The notes: generated from the sequence alone by a model not told the origin. Numbered from the stretch's first letter, positions 30,262 through 37,710 are shown. The stretch is 52,500 nucleotides of DNA from Terribacillus sp. DMT04 (GCF_019056395.1 NZ_CP077639.1:1-52500); one strand, 5' to 3'. A program made the numbers and translations.

Positions 30262-30882
30262 GTGGAAACAGTAAATGAATTGAAACAGTTAATAGAAAAT
30301 GGCGAAGAAAGGAAGCAGCTACTTGCCCAACAAATCAGTGATTTAAACGATGAAGCTAATTCATTATCAGAGGCACAACAAGAGGATTTTAATAAAGCTA
30401 TCCTTAACGGCAAGGAACCTAATGAGGAGTTAGCCAGTCGGTTAGAGAATGTTCAGCGGGATATTATCATAAAGCAAGGTCATCTACAACAGATTGATGG
30501 TGTGATTGAGAAAGAACTAAAAACCAAAAAACACGAAGTAGACATTGAACGTCGTAATTTTGTGAATGAAAAAGATGAAATATTCCGTAATCATTTCGAC
30601 AAGATGAATGAATTGAAGCTAGCTTACCTTGAGACCCTAGTTGATTACAGCAAGATGAAAAGGAAGTATGAAAGTGAATATAGTAAGACATTTCGTGAAA
30701 TGGAGGAGAAAGTAGGACTACGTAACCGCGATACCTATTATGATTTCCACCTTGGATTGAATCAGACTGGACAGCTTGATGATGAAAGGTATAATCCAAT
30801 GATTTATCGTGATGAAATAAAAGAAGCATGGCATGGAAAGATTCACCCTTTGACCGAAAGAAACAGAAACAAGTTCAAATGA
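30262..30882 (+). CDS. Coiled-coil protein of the phage-type operon
   Basis: The 206-residue product is almost entirely charged helix, with a likely coiled coil from about residue 1 to 155 (ENGEERKQLLAQQISDLNDE and similar heptads). There is no membrane segment or enzymatic motif. The C-terminal 45 residues are less regular and contain DTYYDFHLGLNQTGQLDDER. It starts with GTG 30262 after AAAGGAGAG and is the last gene before a terminator. Scaffold-like or packaging-related functions are conceivable but unsupported. Confidence 0.75.
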   Translation: METVNELKQLIENGEERKQLLAQQISDLNDEANSLSEAQQEDFNKAILNGKEPNEELASRLENVQRDIIIKQGHLQQIDGVIEKELKTKKHEVDIERRNFVNEKDEIFRNHFDKMNELKLAYLETLVDYSKMKRKYESEYSKTFREMEEKVGLRNRDTYYDFHLGLNQTGQLDDERYNPMIYRDEIKEAWHGKIHPLTERNRNKFK

Positions 30883-30912
30883 TAATTTAATAGCTAAATC
30901 AGTGAAGGCACA

Positions 30913-30947
30913 AGAGGCGAGGAGTTAATTCCACGTCTCTTTTTTTA
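30913..30947 (+). terminator. Terminator of the XRE operon
   Basis: AGAGGCG at 30913-30919 pairs with CGTCTCT at 30934-30940 with one G-T wobble, followed by seven T residues. Confidence 0.88.
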
Positions 30948-30974
30948 TTAATCAGCACAACGGAGGTAAGCGGC

Positions 30975-31052
30975 ATGGATGGAGTAAAAAAGACGCTAGA
31001 TACAACAGTTTTAACTGTTTTTACAGTTATAGCATTTCAAATAATTTTCTAA
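30975..31052 (+). CDS. 25-residue single-span membrane peptide
   Basis: A very short frame, M-D-G-V-K-K-T-L-D then a hydrophobic tail ending AFQIIF, is preceded by an excellent GGAGG nine bases before the ATG. It encodes a short charged N-terminus and a roughly 16-residue hydrophobic segment. Similar tiny membrane peptides occur in phage operons and as toxins of type I systems. The good ribosome binding site and the position right after a terminator argue that it is real; function is unknown. Confidence 0.55.
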   Translation: MDGVKKTLDTTVLTVFTVIAFQIIF

Positions 31053-31082
31053 TCAACACAACAGAACATGGGGGTATTACTG

Positions 31083-31685
31083 ATGGGAGTAAGAACAATA
31101 GAAGGGCATAAAGAACTCATACTATTCAAAAGGAGTACAAATAAAAACCGTATTTGTACAAAGTGTAGACGACTATTACCGATTAGTAAGTTTGGTAAGA
31201 ACCGTAAGGAGAGACGAACTGATTGTAAAGAGTGCATGGCGAACTACAAACGCATGAAAAGGATGGAAGATGGCTACCTATCGCAATCAGTTATTAATCA
31301 TAGGAGTAGGGCGTTAAGGGAGGGCTTACCTTCTAAAATGTCTGTGAAAACGCGAGAGAAGATTCTGCGGGAACAGAACAGTATTTGTATTCTAACAGGT
31401 TCACCAGAAATTACAGTGGAACATTTTATTCCAATCTCTTGGGGCTACGGCTTAGGGGATGTGTATGAGAATGTAATATACCTCAGCAAAAGAACGAATA
31501 TCTCCAAAGGCAATAGGTATCCTTTTCACTGGATAGATTCACAACCCATAGAAGTCCAGGAGAGATTCCATGGTGTTTTAGTACCTATGCTAGCTAAACG
31601 TAACCAGATGACAGTACGAGACTATAAAGCCTACGTAAAGCATTGTTTTCATATGTATAGTCAGCAGCCGCAAAAAACTTCTTGA
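31083..31685 (+). CDS. HNH endonuclease-like protein
   Basis: The 200-residue product has a zinc-knuckle-like N-terminus with Cys25-x-x-Cys28 and Cys48-x-x-Cys51. An HNH-type core follows: CILTG near 102, VEHFIP with His114, ENVIYLSKRTNISKGNR with Asn130 and Asn139. In phages such proteins assist packaging or act as homing or defence nucleases. ATG 31083 is chosen over 31068 because a GGGGG lies eight bases upstream of it while the earlier ATG has no site. Confidence 0.82.
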   Translation: MGVRTIEGHKELILFKRSTNKNRICTKCRRLLPISKFGKNRKERRTDCKECMANYKRMKRMEDGYLSQSVINHRSRALREGLPSKMSVKTREKILREQNSICILTGSPEITVEHFIPISWGYGLGDVYENVIYLSKRTNISKGNRYPFHWIDSQPIEVQERFHGVLVPMLAKRNQMTVRDYKAYVKHCFHMYSQQPQKTS

Positions 31686-31727
31686 ATCAAACATAGCCAA
31701 TAAAAATCATTAAAGGGGAAAGATATT

Positions 31728-32147
31728 ATGAAAACTAACAAGCAAAAGCATATCGAGGAACTACAAATGAAAGCACTCAACGGAGATGAAGACGCTTTGG
31801 AATTATATAACGAATATGTGAACAGAGGAGAAGCCACGGCTATCCACATAAGTACTAAAAACACCTCACTAAACAGTCAGAAACTAATGAGTGAAGCATA
31901 TAATCAAAACGCAGAGAAGCGTGGGGATGGGTTATTCGATAGTATGTTCAGTCAGGAGATAACGAAGGAGAACATTCAAAAGGCTAACCCTCTTATCAAA
32001 ATCCAATACGGGATGACTGAAAGAGAACGGCTAAAGAAAGAACATATGGAGAAGGTGAAACAACAGCAGTCCAAGGTAGGTAAGGAAAGTGGTACTAGTC
32101 AGTTAAAGAGTAAGACATTTGGAGAACTGATAAATAACGGTAAATAA
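31728..32147 (+). CDS. Hydrophilic hypothetical protein
   Basis: The 139-residue product is highly charged, with an N-terminal helix (KQKHIEELQMKALNGDEDALELYNEYVNRG) and a lysine/glutamine-rich C-terminal third. No domain is recognised and there is no membrane segment. AAAGGGGAAAG precedes the ATG. It follows the HNH gene by 42 bp and may share its transcript. A hairpin (GTAGAGGT/ACCTCTAC near 32181-32215) follows. Confidence 0.7.
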   Translation: MKTNKQKHIEELQMKALNGDEDALELYNEYVNRGEATAIHISTKNTSLNSQKLMSEAYNQNAEKRGDGLFDSMFSQEITKENIQKANPLIKIQYGMTERERLKKEHMEKVKQQQSKVGKESGTSQLKSKTFGELINNGK

Positions 32148-32227
32148 AAGCTTTTTGAAGAATATTATTCAATATGACCAGGTAGAGGTGATAGGCTTCA
32201 TTGCCCGTACCTCTACTTATACATACA

Positions 32228-32587
32228 TTATTCGTCACATTGTTTATGTTTGTCTTTGATAATTCGAAGGTATTCGTTCTCATTATCTAATAATCTACTT
32301 TGTTTGGACAGCTGTTGGTTTATATCGTCTAGGCGATTCATATTGTTGGTTAATTTATTGCTAATTCCATTGAATCCTTTCCCTAGGCTGTCATTAGTTT
32401 CACCAAGCTTTTCATCAATTCTATTTAAACTCTCGTCAAATCGGTCGAATTTCTCGTGCATCCTATCAAAGTGTCCATGCATATTTTCTTTCAACTTATT
32501 TAATTCCTCAAGTATTCTTTTAGCCCCTTCCTCTGTTATACCTTCTGAATCTGTGTTTACTACCTTGTTGTTATCCTCTTTAGTCAT
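32228..32587 (-). CDS. Coiled-coil hypothetical protein
   Basis: The 119-residue product is a predicted coiled coil from about 18 to 110, with repeating units of the type HFDRMHEKFDRFDESLNRIDEKL, resembling DUF1640-like or tail-needle-type heptads. No membrane anchor is present. GAAAGGAGTG precedes the ATG on the minus strand. Direction is opposite to its neighbours, which suggests a separate cargo or regulatory gene. Function unknown. Confidence 0.7.
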   Translation of the reverse strand: MTKEDNNKVVNTDSEGITEEGAKRILEELNKLKENMHGHFDRMHEKFDRFDESLNRIDEKLGETNDSLGKGFNGISNKLTNNMNRLDDINQQLSKQSRLLDNENEYLRIIKDKHKQCDE

Positions 32588-32687
32588 ACTAATAACACTC
32601 CTTTCATTGCTAGTTTATGGTATCAAATACACTGCTAATGTAAAGGTATGGGTTTTGCTTATATATGAAATATCGTATAATGATGGG

Positions 32688-32801
32688 GCTTCGATTTCTT
32701 TTTCTGTAAATCGGAGTTCTTCCTAATTTGTTGTGTGTTTGGCTAACTTACACAACTCAAAGTCCTCTATTCTTTGACATGGGAATAGGGGGCTTTTCTT
32801 T
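32688..32801 (+). ncRNA. Three-hairpin small RNA, antisense to 32757-33164 gene
   Basis: A TATAAT at 32676-32681 is followed by three successive hairpins. The first is CTTCGATTT 32689-32697 with AAATCGGAG 32708-32716, the second GTTGTGT 32730-32736 with ACACAAC 32750-32756. The third is a 12-bp terminator, 32761-32772 with 32783-32794, followed by a T-rich tail. No reading frame uses it. The terminator lies over the last codons of the opposite-strand gene, so the RNA is also antisense to that 3' end. The -35 (TTGCTT, 15-bp spacing) is poor. Confidence 0.55.
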
Positions 32802-33164
32802 TACTTCTTTCGCCCCTTCTGAATCACGCAACAACATACCAACGCGAAGGATTGCCCGGCGTGGGAATAAGCGTAAGCCGCGGTTTGCTAACTCAAGTTT
32901 TTCCCCACTAGCAAGCGTCACAACTGCCTTTCCCATCTTATTTTCTAAAAGCTGAACTTCAACCTTTAACTCGGAAATGATTTCGTCACGGGTATATCTA
33001 CGTAAACCGTCCTCGGCTAATTCCTCTTTGTTGTAGCCCATTGTCGATGTTAGTGTTTCGAATCCTACGTTATAGAAGTCTGCTACTTGCTTAACCGTAG
33101 CCAATTCCGTGCCGGGCATTAGTAGAAGGCCTTTCACTTTGTCCAAAACGTCCACGCGTTCCAT
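32757..33164 (-). CDS. Phage-type HTH protein with RGL-RRAILR motif
   Basis: The 135-residue product has an N-terminal HTH-like part (PGTELATVKQVADFYNVGFETL) and the C-terminal motif NRGLRLFPRRAILRVGMLLRDS. This combination is familiar from many Firmicute prophage and plasmid proteins of unknown role. The frame stays open 22 codons upstream of the ATG and reads TQEQFLTDKATREQH, wording usual in longer relatives. The N-terminus may therefore be truncated, or an unusual start may be used. No good ribosome binding site is seen at the ATG. Confidence 0.65.
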   Translation of the reverse strand: MERVDVLDKVKGLLLMPGTELATVKQVADFYNVGFETLTSTMGYNKEELAEDGLRRYTRDEIISELKVEVQLLENKMGKAVVTLASGEKLELANRGLRLFPRRAILRVGMLLRDSEGAKEVKEKPPIPMSKNRGL

Positions 33165-33397
33165 GTGCTGTTCTCTTGTTGCCTTGTCTGTTAGGAATTG
33201 TTCTTGTGTAATGGAGTATCTTCAGACCCACTATAGGGAGGCATAAAGGTACGCATTCCTCTCTTCACCGATGTAACTTACGACTTGTAAATGCCTTTAT
33301 ATCAAGCCCTAGAAGCCATTTGAGAGGTGTTTGGATAGTTCACATGAGAAAGTTAGATAGAAAGAGGAGAACGGTGAGAGTGGCTATATAAGCACAC

Positions 33398-33429
33398 AAA
33401 AAGACACAGCTAACAATTAGGGCTGCGTC
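33398..33429 (-). terminator. Terminator of the broken integrase gene
   Basis: On the minus strand GACGCAGC pairs with GCTGTGTC (plus-strand 33422-33429 and 33403-33410), followed by five T residues. Confidence 0.85.
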
Positions 33430-33439
33430 TACGTGTTTG

Positions 33440-33991
33440 TTATAATACGAAGCTATTCAAGTCTGCTTCAATTTCTTCATCTGTAATGCCAATATATATA
33501 AGGGTGATTTCCGGGCGGGAATGGTTTAATATTCTTTGCAACTTGGCAACATCTTTTGTCTGCTTGTAGAACCAGTATCCAAAGGTCTTACGCATTGTAT
33601 GGGTTCCTATACCTTCCTCTATATCAACCATTCTTCCTGCCTTATTAAGTTGCCTATATGCTTGTGTCGGTGTAATGGGTTTGTCTCCTTTACGGGAAGG
33701 AAATAGCCACTCACTATCAAGCCCTTTTAAGTAATCTTGTATCTCTGTATAGATGTTGGAAACATTTATTGTTCGAGGCTTCTTGGTCTTTCCCTCATAT
33801 ATTACTATCTTTTTCTTCCTTCTAAGTTCACTTGCTTTTAGCTTCAATAGGTCTCCTACACGTAAGCCGGTGTTTATTCCAAGTAAGAATAATATGTAGT
33901 CACGTTCCCCTCACCATTTCTTCAAACTCCATTTCATATCATCAATAATCTCTTTACTACGGATTGGTTGTACATCCTTTACTTGATTCAT
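33440..33991 (-). pseudogene. Short tyrosine recombinase broken by in-frame TGA
   Basis: Read through one stop, this is a 183-residue catalytic-domain-only tyrosine recombinase. It shows the first arginine in TGLRVGDLLKLK, then HTMRKTFGYW (H-x-x-R), LNHSRPEITLIYIG with the second histidine and the tyrosine nucleophile. GGAGGA precedes ATG 33991. Codon 27 is TGA (33911-33913), in the same frame, directly after KKW and before GERDYILFLLGINTGL. A TTG-started remnant (33440-33847) would lack the first catalytic arginine. It is separate from the intact integrase at the left end. Confidence 0.82.
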
Positions 33992-34025
33992 AGCCATTCC
34001 TCCAGACCTTTAAAAACGGTGTTTT

Positions 34026-34128
34026 GAATGTATGTTTTTTTCGTACAATCTCATTTTACCTAAAATTATCACTTAGTACAATGAAATCAATTAATTGAAT
34101 GTATGTTTTTGCATATATTCATACATTC
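34026..34128. repeat. Three copies of GAATGTATG, two forming a palindrome
   Basis: GAATGTATG occurs at 34026-34034 and 34097-34105 in direct orientation and as CATACATTC at 34120-34128. Each direct copy is followed by TTTTT. They occupy the gap between the broken integrase and the next operon, whose promoter must lie here. They look like operator sites for a regulator, or short iterons. The rest of the 300-bp gap (34129-34310) shows nothing further I can support. Confidence 0.5.
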
Positions 34129-34310
34129 GCGAAAAAGAGACCCCGGGTACATGGCGGAAGGGGTTGTGTGTTGAGTGATTTGGGGGCTTGGAGAAAATAG
34201 GCATCAAATTTTTATGCCGGATGTAACCATCAAAATATGTTTCGCGATTCTTGTCACACTAGCTAAGTATCCTTTCCAATAGCACACACAAAGCGAGAAA
34301 GGAGGAAAAA

Positions 34311-34646
34311 ATGACCAGTATTTTTAATTTATACTCACCAGAAGAAATTATGGGTAACGAGAAGCTAGAAACTTTTCTTTTAATGGAACTGGATAACAGT
34401 AGAAGGGTTAGGGATATGGTACAAACTATATTAGCGATTCCTCGAAACAGTTTTATCAGCGTAGAACGCTGTGCAGAACTGTATGAGGTAGAAGAGGAGT
34501 TAGTCCGAGAAATGCTTGAATTAAGTGAAGGACTATACGAACATCCAAACGTACTTATTACAAGGCGTGAGTGTATTAATCTATCAAGACTACTACACGA
34601 ATCGAAAGTAGCTAAGGAACTGAGGATTCAATACTGTCTAGGTTAA
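34311..34646 (+). CDS. Small HTH-like protein, relative of the 32757 gene
   Basis: The 111-residue product is preceded by AAAGGAGG. Its core IPRNSFISVERCAELYEVEEELVREML aligns by eye with MPGTELATVKQVADFYNVGFETLTS of the 32757-33164 protein. Its end, VLITRRECINLSRLLHESKVAKELR, aligns with LRLFPRRAILRVGMLLRDSEGAKEV. It is therefore a divergent member of the same family. Function is unknown; DNA binding is inferred from the HTH-like pattern. Confidence 0.75.
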   Translation: MTSIFNLYSPEEIMGNEKLETFLLMELDNSRRVRDMVQTILAIPRNSFISVERCAELYEVEEELVREMLELSEGLYEHPNVLITRRECINLSRLLHESKVAKELRIQYCLG

Positions 34647-34706
34647 TGCCCCTAATTACTTTGAGATGTAAGAATATAACAGAAAAATAAGGAAGGATGA
34701 CGAATT

Positions 34707-34949
34707 ATGAACTTAACGAACCGTGCCCAACAAATGAGAGAAGAGGAAGATACAATTTTACTTCCCCCTACAAGCTTCTCAAGCCTTAGTGAAGTGACTA
34801 AATACTACAACATCACGGAAGAATCGGTATTATCTATGTTAAGCCTGATAGTTGCTTCAAAAGGGAAATTGGATATTTTATTATCACAAGAAGACTTATG
34901 GAAGATACAGTATCTTTTAAGTGAGAATGGAATAAAAGAACATCTATAA
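34707..34949 (+). CDS. Small HTH-like protein, third family member
   Basis: The 80-residue product contains LLPPTSFSSLSEVTKYYNITEESVLSML, which matches the Pro-x-x-Ser/Thr-Phe-then-helix core of the 34311 and 32757 proteins. The rest is a short helical tail. AAGGATGA is a weak ribosome binding site. It is 60 bp downstream of the related gene and ends just before a terminator at 34959-34992. Function unknown. Confidence 0.7.
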   Translation: MNLTNRAQQMREEEDTILLPPTSFSSLSEVTKYYNITEESVLSMLSLIVASKGKLDILLSQEDLWKIQYLLSENGIKEHL

Positions 34950-34958
34950 AATAGGAAT

Positions 34959-34992
34959 ACCGTCGTAGCTTATTCTGCATGACGGTTTTTTT
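34959..34992 (+). terminator. Terminator after the small HTH-like genes
   Basis: ACCGTC at 34959-34964 pairs with GACGGT at 34981-34986, followed by seven T residues. Confidence 0.82.
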
Positions 34993-35072
34993 AGTCACAA
35001 ATCAATTCACCGCCTTCCAATAGTTGATGTACCCGCTACAAGCGGAGAATCAACGAAAGAAGGAATCTTGTT

Positions 35073-35438
35073 ATGGAAAAGGACAATATCAACAATGGTG
35101 TTTTTTTGAAGGTACACATTTCATTGTTCACAAGCGGTGTAGCAGCAAAACTAGGTAAGTACTTGACGACCTTACTTGCTATAGCTTCATACATGGACGA
35201 GAAGGGGGAGTGCTACCCAACACAGCGACAACTTGCCGAACGGACAGGAACGACCAAAAACCTTATTAACCGCCATATAAAGGCGTTACTAGATTTTGAA
35301 GTGGATGGTAAGCCGATTATTACCAGAAGAATTGTATACAACAATAGAGGCTACGCTAACTCCATCTATACTATTCATCCGATATCGCAGGTTTCGATAT
35401 TCCACGGAGAAGTAGCAGCTGTTCAAAAGCAATCATAA
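35073..35438 (+). CDS. Helix-turn-helix protein of phage replication type
   Basis: The 121-residue product has a winged-helix/HTH_36-like core (KLGKYLTTLLAIASYMDEKGECYPTQRQLAERTGTTKNLINRHIKALL) followed by a beta-rich segment and the phrase ISQVSIFHGE. This matches the N-terminal domain of many Firmicute phage and plasmid replication or regulatory proteins. Full replication initiators are longer, so this is either a small regulator or a truncated initiator. GAAAGAAGGA precedes the ATG. Short direct repeats follow it. Confidence 0.7.
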   Translation: MEKDNINNGVFLKVHISLFTSGVAAKLGKYLTTLLAIASYMDEKGECYPTQRQLAERTGTTKNLINRHIKALLDFEVDGKPIITRRIVYNNRGYANSIYTIHPISQVSIFHGEVAAVQKQS

Positions 35439-35653
35439 GGGAACGTGTCCCTATATGTGTGATGGACTTGTATTCATAGTAGTGAGTGGAGTGTATTTGT
35501 TTTGTATATACCTAGTACACACCTTAGATACTTAACTAGAACCAATAACTAGAACCATATAACAATAACCAATAACAAGAGGGAAGGGGGATAACCCCCC
35601 TTCTAATAAACAATAATATTTAGTAAGAGTAGAAATAGGAACTACAACAAAAT
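35439..35653. repeat. Short direct repeats and hairpin, possible element origin
   Basis: AACTAGAACCA occurs at 35534-35544 and again at 35547-35557, a 13-bp period, followed by AACAATAACCAATAAC in the same style. A hairpin, GAAGGGGG/CCCCCCTTC with an ATAA loop, lies near 35583-35603. No gene is supported. Repeats next to a replication-type HTH gene could be an origin of the excised element, but two copies are thin evidence. Confidence 0.4.
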
Positions 35654-36478
35654 TCAGTTATTGTTAATGATGTTAAGCTTCAATGACTTACAGAAACCCT
35701 CTAAGCCAGGATAAATTGTTTCGTGAGTAATATTCATTTTCTTTAGCTGAGACCAACATTCGTTTATTTGGTCTTTTTTAAAAATAAGTTTATGACCTAC
35801 TTCATTACCGTCAAGTTTGCCCTCAACCATGCCATTAGCCTCCAATATCTCTTGGATAGATTTATCCAATACACTAGGTACTAGAAATAGCCCTTGTTGT
35901 TTTCGGATTCTTTCATTCTTCTCAAGAGGTTCATGAAACCAGACGTACGGATGATTATTATCTCGTGTGCTAATCTTTGCGAGTGCTTTGTAACGATAAT
36001 CAGCTGAAAAATAGACTCTTCCCAACTTCTTTGAATAATATTTTTCTAATGCTGTAGAGTCTATTGTATATACACAAAAATCACTCATTGCACTATCTAT
36101 TGCAAAAAATGCAGCAATATAAGGAGAGTATGTCCAATCAAGTAACCTTGTAGGTGTTCCGTAGTGCTGCATCATAGATAGATAACCTAGTCTTGCTTCT
36201 AACCATGCTTTTCTCTCTTCATTTTGTGAATGTTCTATAATATGGGTTGCTGAGTATAGCTTATATGATGAACGAAATTCCTTGTATATACTTTTTTCTA
36301 TTGTCAGTCCTTCTCTATTTGTATAGTCGCCTAGTGATTTTTTACACTCACGATAAAAAGAAGTCTCCAAGTCCCATTCCGTTGAACTCTGCCCCCTGAA
36401 AATCCAACTTCCACCATAATCATTATGTATCAAAGAAACAAAATGCTGCCAATTCTCTATCTGAATTTCTTTCCACAT
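35654..36478 (-). CDS. FRG-domain protein
   Basis: The 274-residue protein carries the FRG domain, named from its FRGQ motif (Phe27-Gln30). The second hallmark, QHYGTPTRLLDWTYSPYIAAFFA, is at 104-126, and the third, RIRKQQGLFL, at about 193-202. The domain is common in phages and in bacterial defence loci; its biochemical activity is not established. AAGGAGG precedes the ATG on the minus strand. It is divergent from the broken membrane coiled-coil gene, at the right-hand cargo position of the island, where satellites often keep anti-phage genes. Confidence 0.88.
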   Translation of the reverse strand: MWKEIQIENWQHFVSLIHNDYGGSWIFRGQSSTEWDLETSFYRECKKSLGDYTNREGLTIEKSIYKEFRSSYKLYSATHIIEHSQNEERKAWLEARLGYLSMMQHYGTPTRLLDWTYSPYIAAFFAIDSAMSDFCVYTIDSTALEKYYSKKLGRVYFSADYRYKALAKISTRDNNHPYVWFHEPLEKNERIRKQQGLFLVPSVLDKSIQEILEANGMVEGKLDGNEVGHKLIFKKDQINECWSQLKKMNITHETIYPGLEGFCKSLKLNIINNN

Positions 36479-36542
36479 TAGCTTTCCTCCTTATCTTCTA
36501 ATATAACCAACAAATTTGGATAGCTAAGAACAATTAAATCTC

Positions 36543-36561
36543 AAAAGGTATATTACCTTTT
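36543..36561. promoter_or_regulatory. Palindrome in the divergent FRG/membrane-protein promoter
   Basis: AAAAGGTA at 36543-36550 and TACCTTTT at 36554-36561 form a perfect palindrome around TAT in the 131-bp divergent gap. Half-site-like TAAGGTA and AAAAGTACCT follow. It is a likely operator acting on one or both genes. Confidence 0.55.
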
Positions 36562-36609
36562 ATCTTATTGTAAGGTATTATGGTTAAAAGTACCTAATGG
36601 AGGTTAATT

Positions 36610-37440
36610 ATGTCAAAAGAAAAGGTTAAAAATTCGAGAATTGAGAAGAAGGATATGGGTTATTGGATTGTAATATTAGTCTTAATAATGGTAGGTCAGT
36701 TCACATTCTTTTACGGGGATAAAAATGATATTGTTTCTCATATTGGTTTTGGAGGTACGATTGTTTCAATTCTCTTAGCGGTTGTAGCAATTATTTATTC
36801 ATTTTACTAAAGTAGCACGTATGAAAATGCTAATACTAAACTGGATGCATCTGCTAATCAAATTAAAGAGGCTGCCGACAACCTTTCAGTAGTAAATGAG
36901 ATACGACCCATGCTAGAAACCTTCAAGAATGAGGTTGGAGTTCTGAATGAAAGCATAAGCGGCATCAAGGAGATTACTGGTAGAGTAGATGATGGAGTTA
37001 CTACCTTAAAGGAAAGCTTAATATTTAAAAACTCCAATTCGGAAAACACTCAAGAGTGGTCTGCAAGTTACTTTGATGAGGATTTCTTTCGTAAGCTGCT
37101 GGTTGGGGCAAGTCCATTAATTAAGATATCTATGTTCATTGCGTATAAGTTCTATAAATCTGAGGAAGAATTTTCAGTCAGGAATGCTGTAAAAGAGGTC
37201 TATATAGAATATAATGAGGAATTCGACGAGTCTATGGCTTTAAGAGTAACTGATGGTGTTTTGTCTACCTTATCAATGTCTACTCAATTAGGCTTCGTAC
37301 ATGTTGAAAACTCTTACGAAAATACGAAAGTGGCATACGTGAACGAGAGTCTTGAAAGCTATTTAGAGAAAGAGATATCAGAAATTAAAAGAAGTCCCGA
37401 TAATGCCTACTATAATGTAATTACTTACCTTTTCTCGTAA
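36610..37440 (+). pseudogene. Membrane coiled-coil protein broken by in-frame TAA
   Basis: Two adjacent frames read as one 276-residue protein interrupted by TAA at 36808-36810, in the same frame. The first 66 residues give two membrane spans (WIVILVLIMVGQFTFFY and GGTIVSILLAVVAIIYSFY). The sequence after the stop continues SSTYENANTKLDASANQIKEAADNL, a coiled coil, then a globular C-terminal domain (about 140-276). A CAA-to-TAA change would explain the break. An internal ATG at 36910 could still express the C-terminal part. AATGGAGG precedes the first ATG. It is divergent from the FRG gene and may be its membrane partner. Confidence 0.8.
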
Positions 37441-37656
37441 TCACTAAAGTAATCTATGTACTGACATGTTCGACAGCCATAACAATAGTGTATTTACAGA
37501 GAATGTTAGTTGCTTTATAATGACTATAACAAACGGATAAAAAGAACGTAATTCCTATGCATGAACAACGCCCCTTCTCATTGTAGCTAACGTGTTAGGG
37601 AATCGTATTCTAAATAGGGTTAGACGTTAAATGAACGGAATAATGATGGCTTTTTG
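37441..37656. other. Right end of the element, no gene
   Basis: Between the broken membrane gene and attR I see no gene. The stretch is where integrase arm sites would be expected, but no clear repeat shared with the left end (23837-23992) was found by eye. Confidence 0.4.
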
Positions 37657-37703
37657 CGGTTTCCTAAACCGTGTGTCGCAAGTTCGAATCTTGCCGGGGC
37701 CGT
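37657..37703 (+). repeat. attR: Right attachment site (attR)
   Basis: These 47 bases are an exact copy of 23790-23836, the 3' half of tRNA-Arg(CCU). Preceded by TTTTTG, not by a tRNA 5' half, it is not itself a tRNA gene. It marks the right limit of the element. Confidence 0.95.
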
Positions 37704-37710
37704 ATGAAAA

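Larger units (their letters stand above)
23790..37703. mobile_element. Integrative element in tRNA-Arg, satellite-like
   Basis: The element is delimited by a perfect 47-bp direct repeat (23790-23836 and 37657-37703) that begins in the anticodon stem of tRNA-Arg(CCU). One attachment-site unit is 13,867 bp long. It has an intact tyrosine integrase just inside the left end, an XRE regulator, a small-terminase-like protein, an HNH protein, a restriction-modification pair, an FRG-domain gene and several small phage-type genes. No capsid, portal, tail, relaxase or FtsK-type gene is seen. Size and content suggest a phage satellite or reduced prophage; two genes carry premature stops, so parts are decaying. 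Confidence 0.9.

Noticed and set aside
33911-33913. In-frame TGA in the short integrase as a selenocysteine codon
   Set aside because: No selenocysteine insertion hairpin is evident after it, and tyrosine recombinases are not selenoproteins. A nonsense mutation is simpler.
37657-37703. Second tRNA-Arg gene at the right end
   Set aside because: Only the 3' half from the anticodon stem is present; the sequence before it does not form acceptor or D arms. It is the attachment-site copy.
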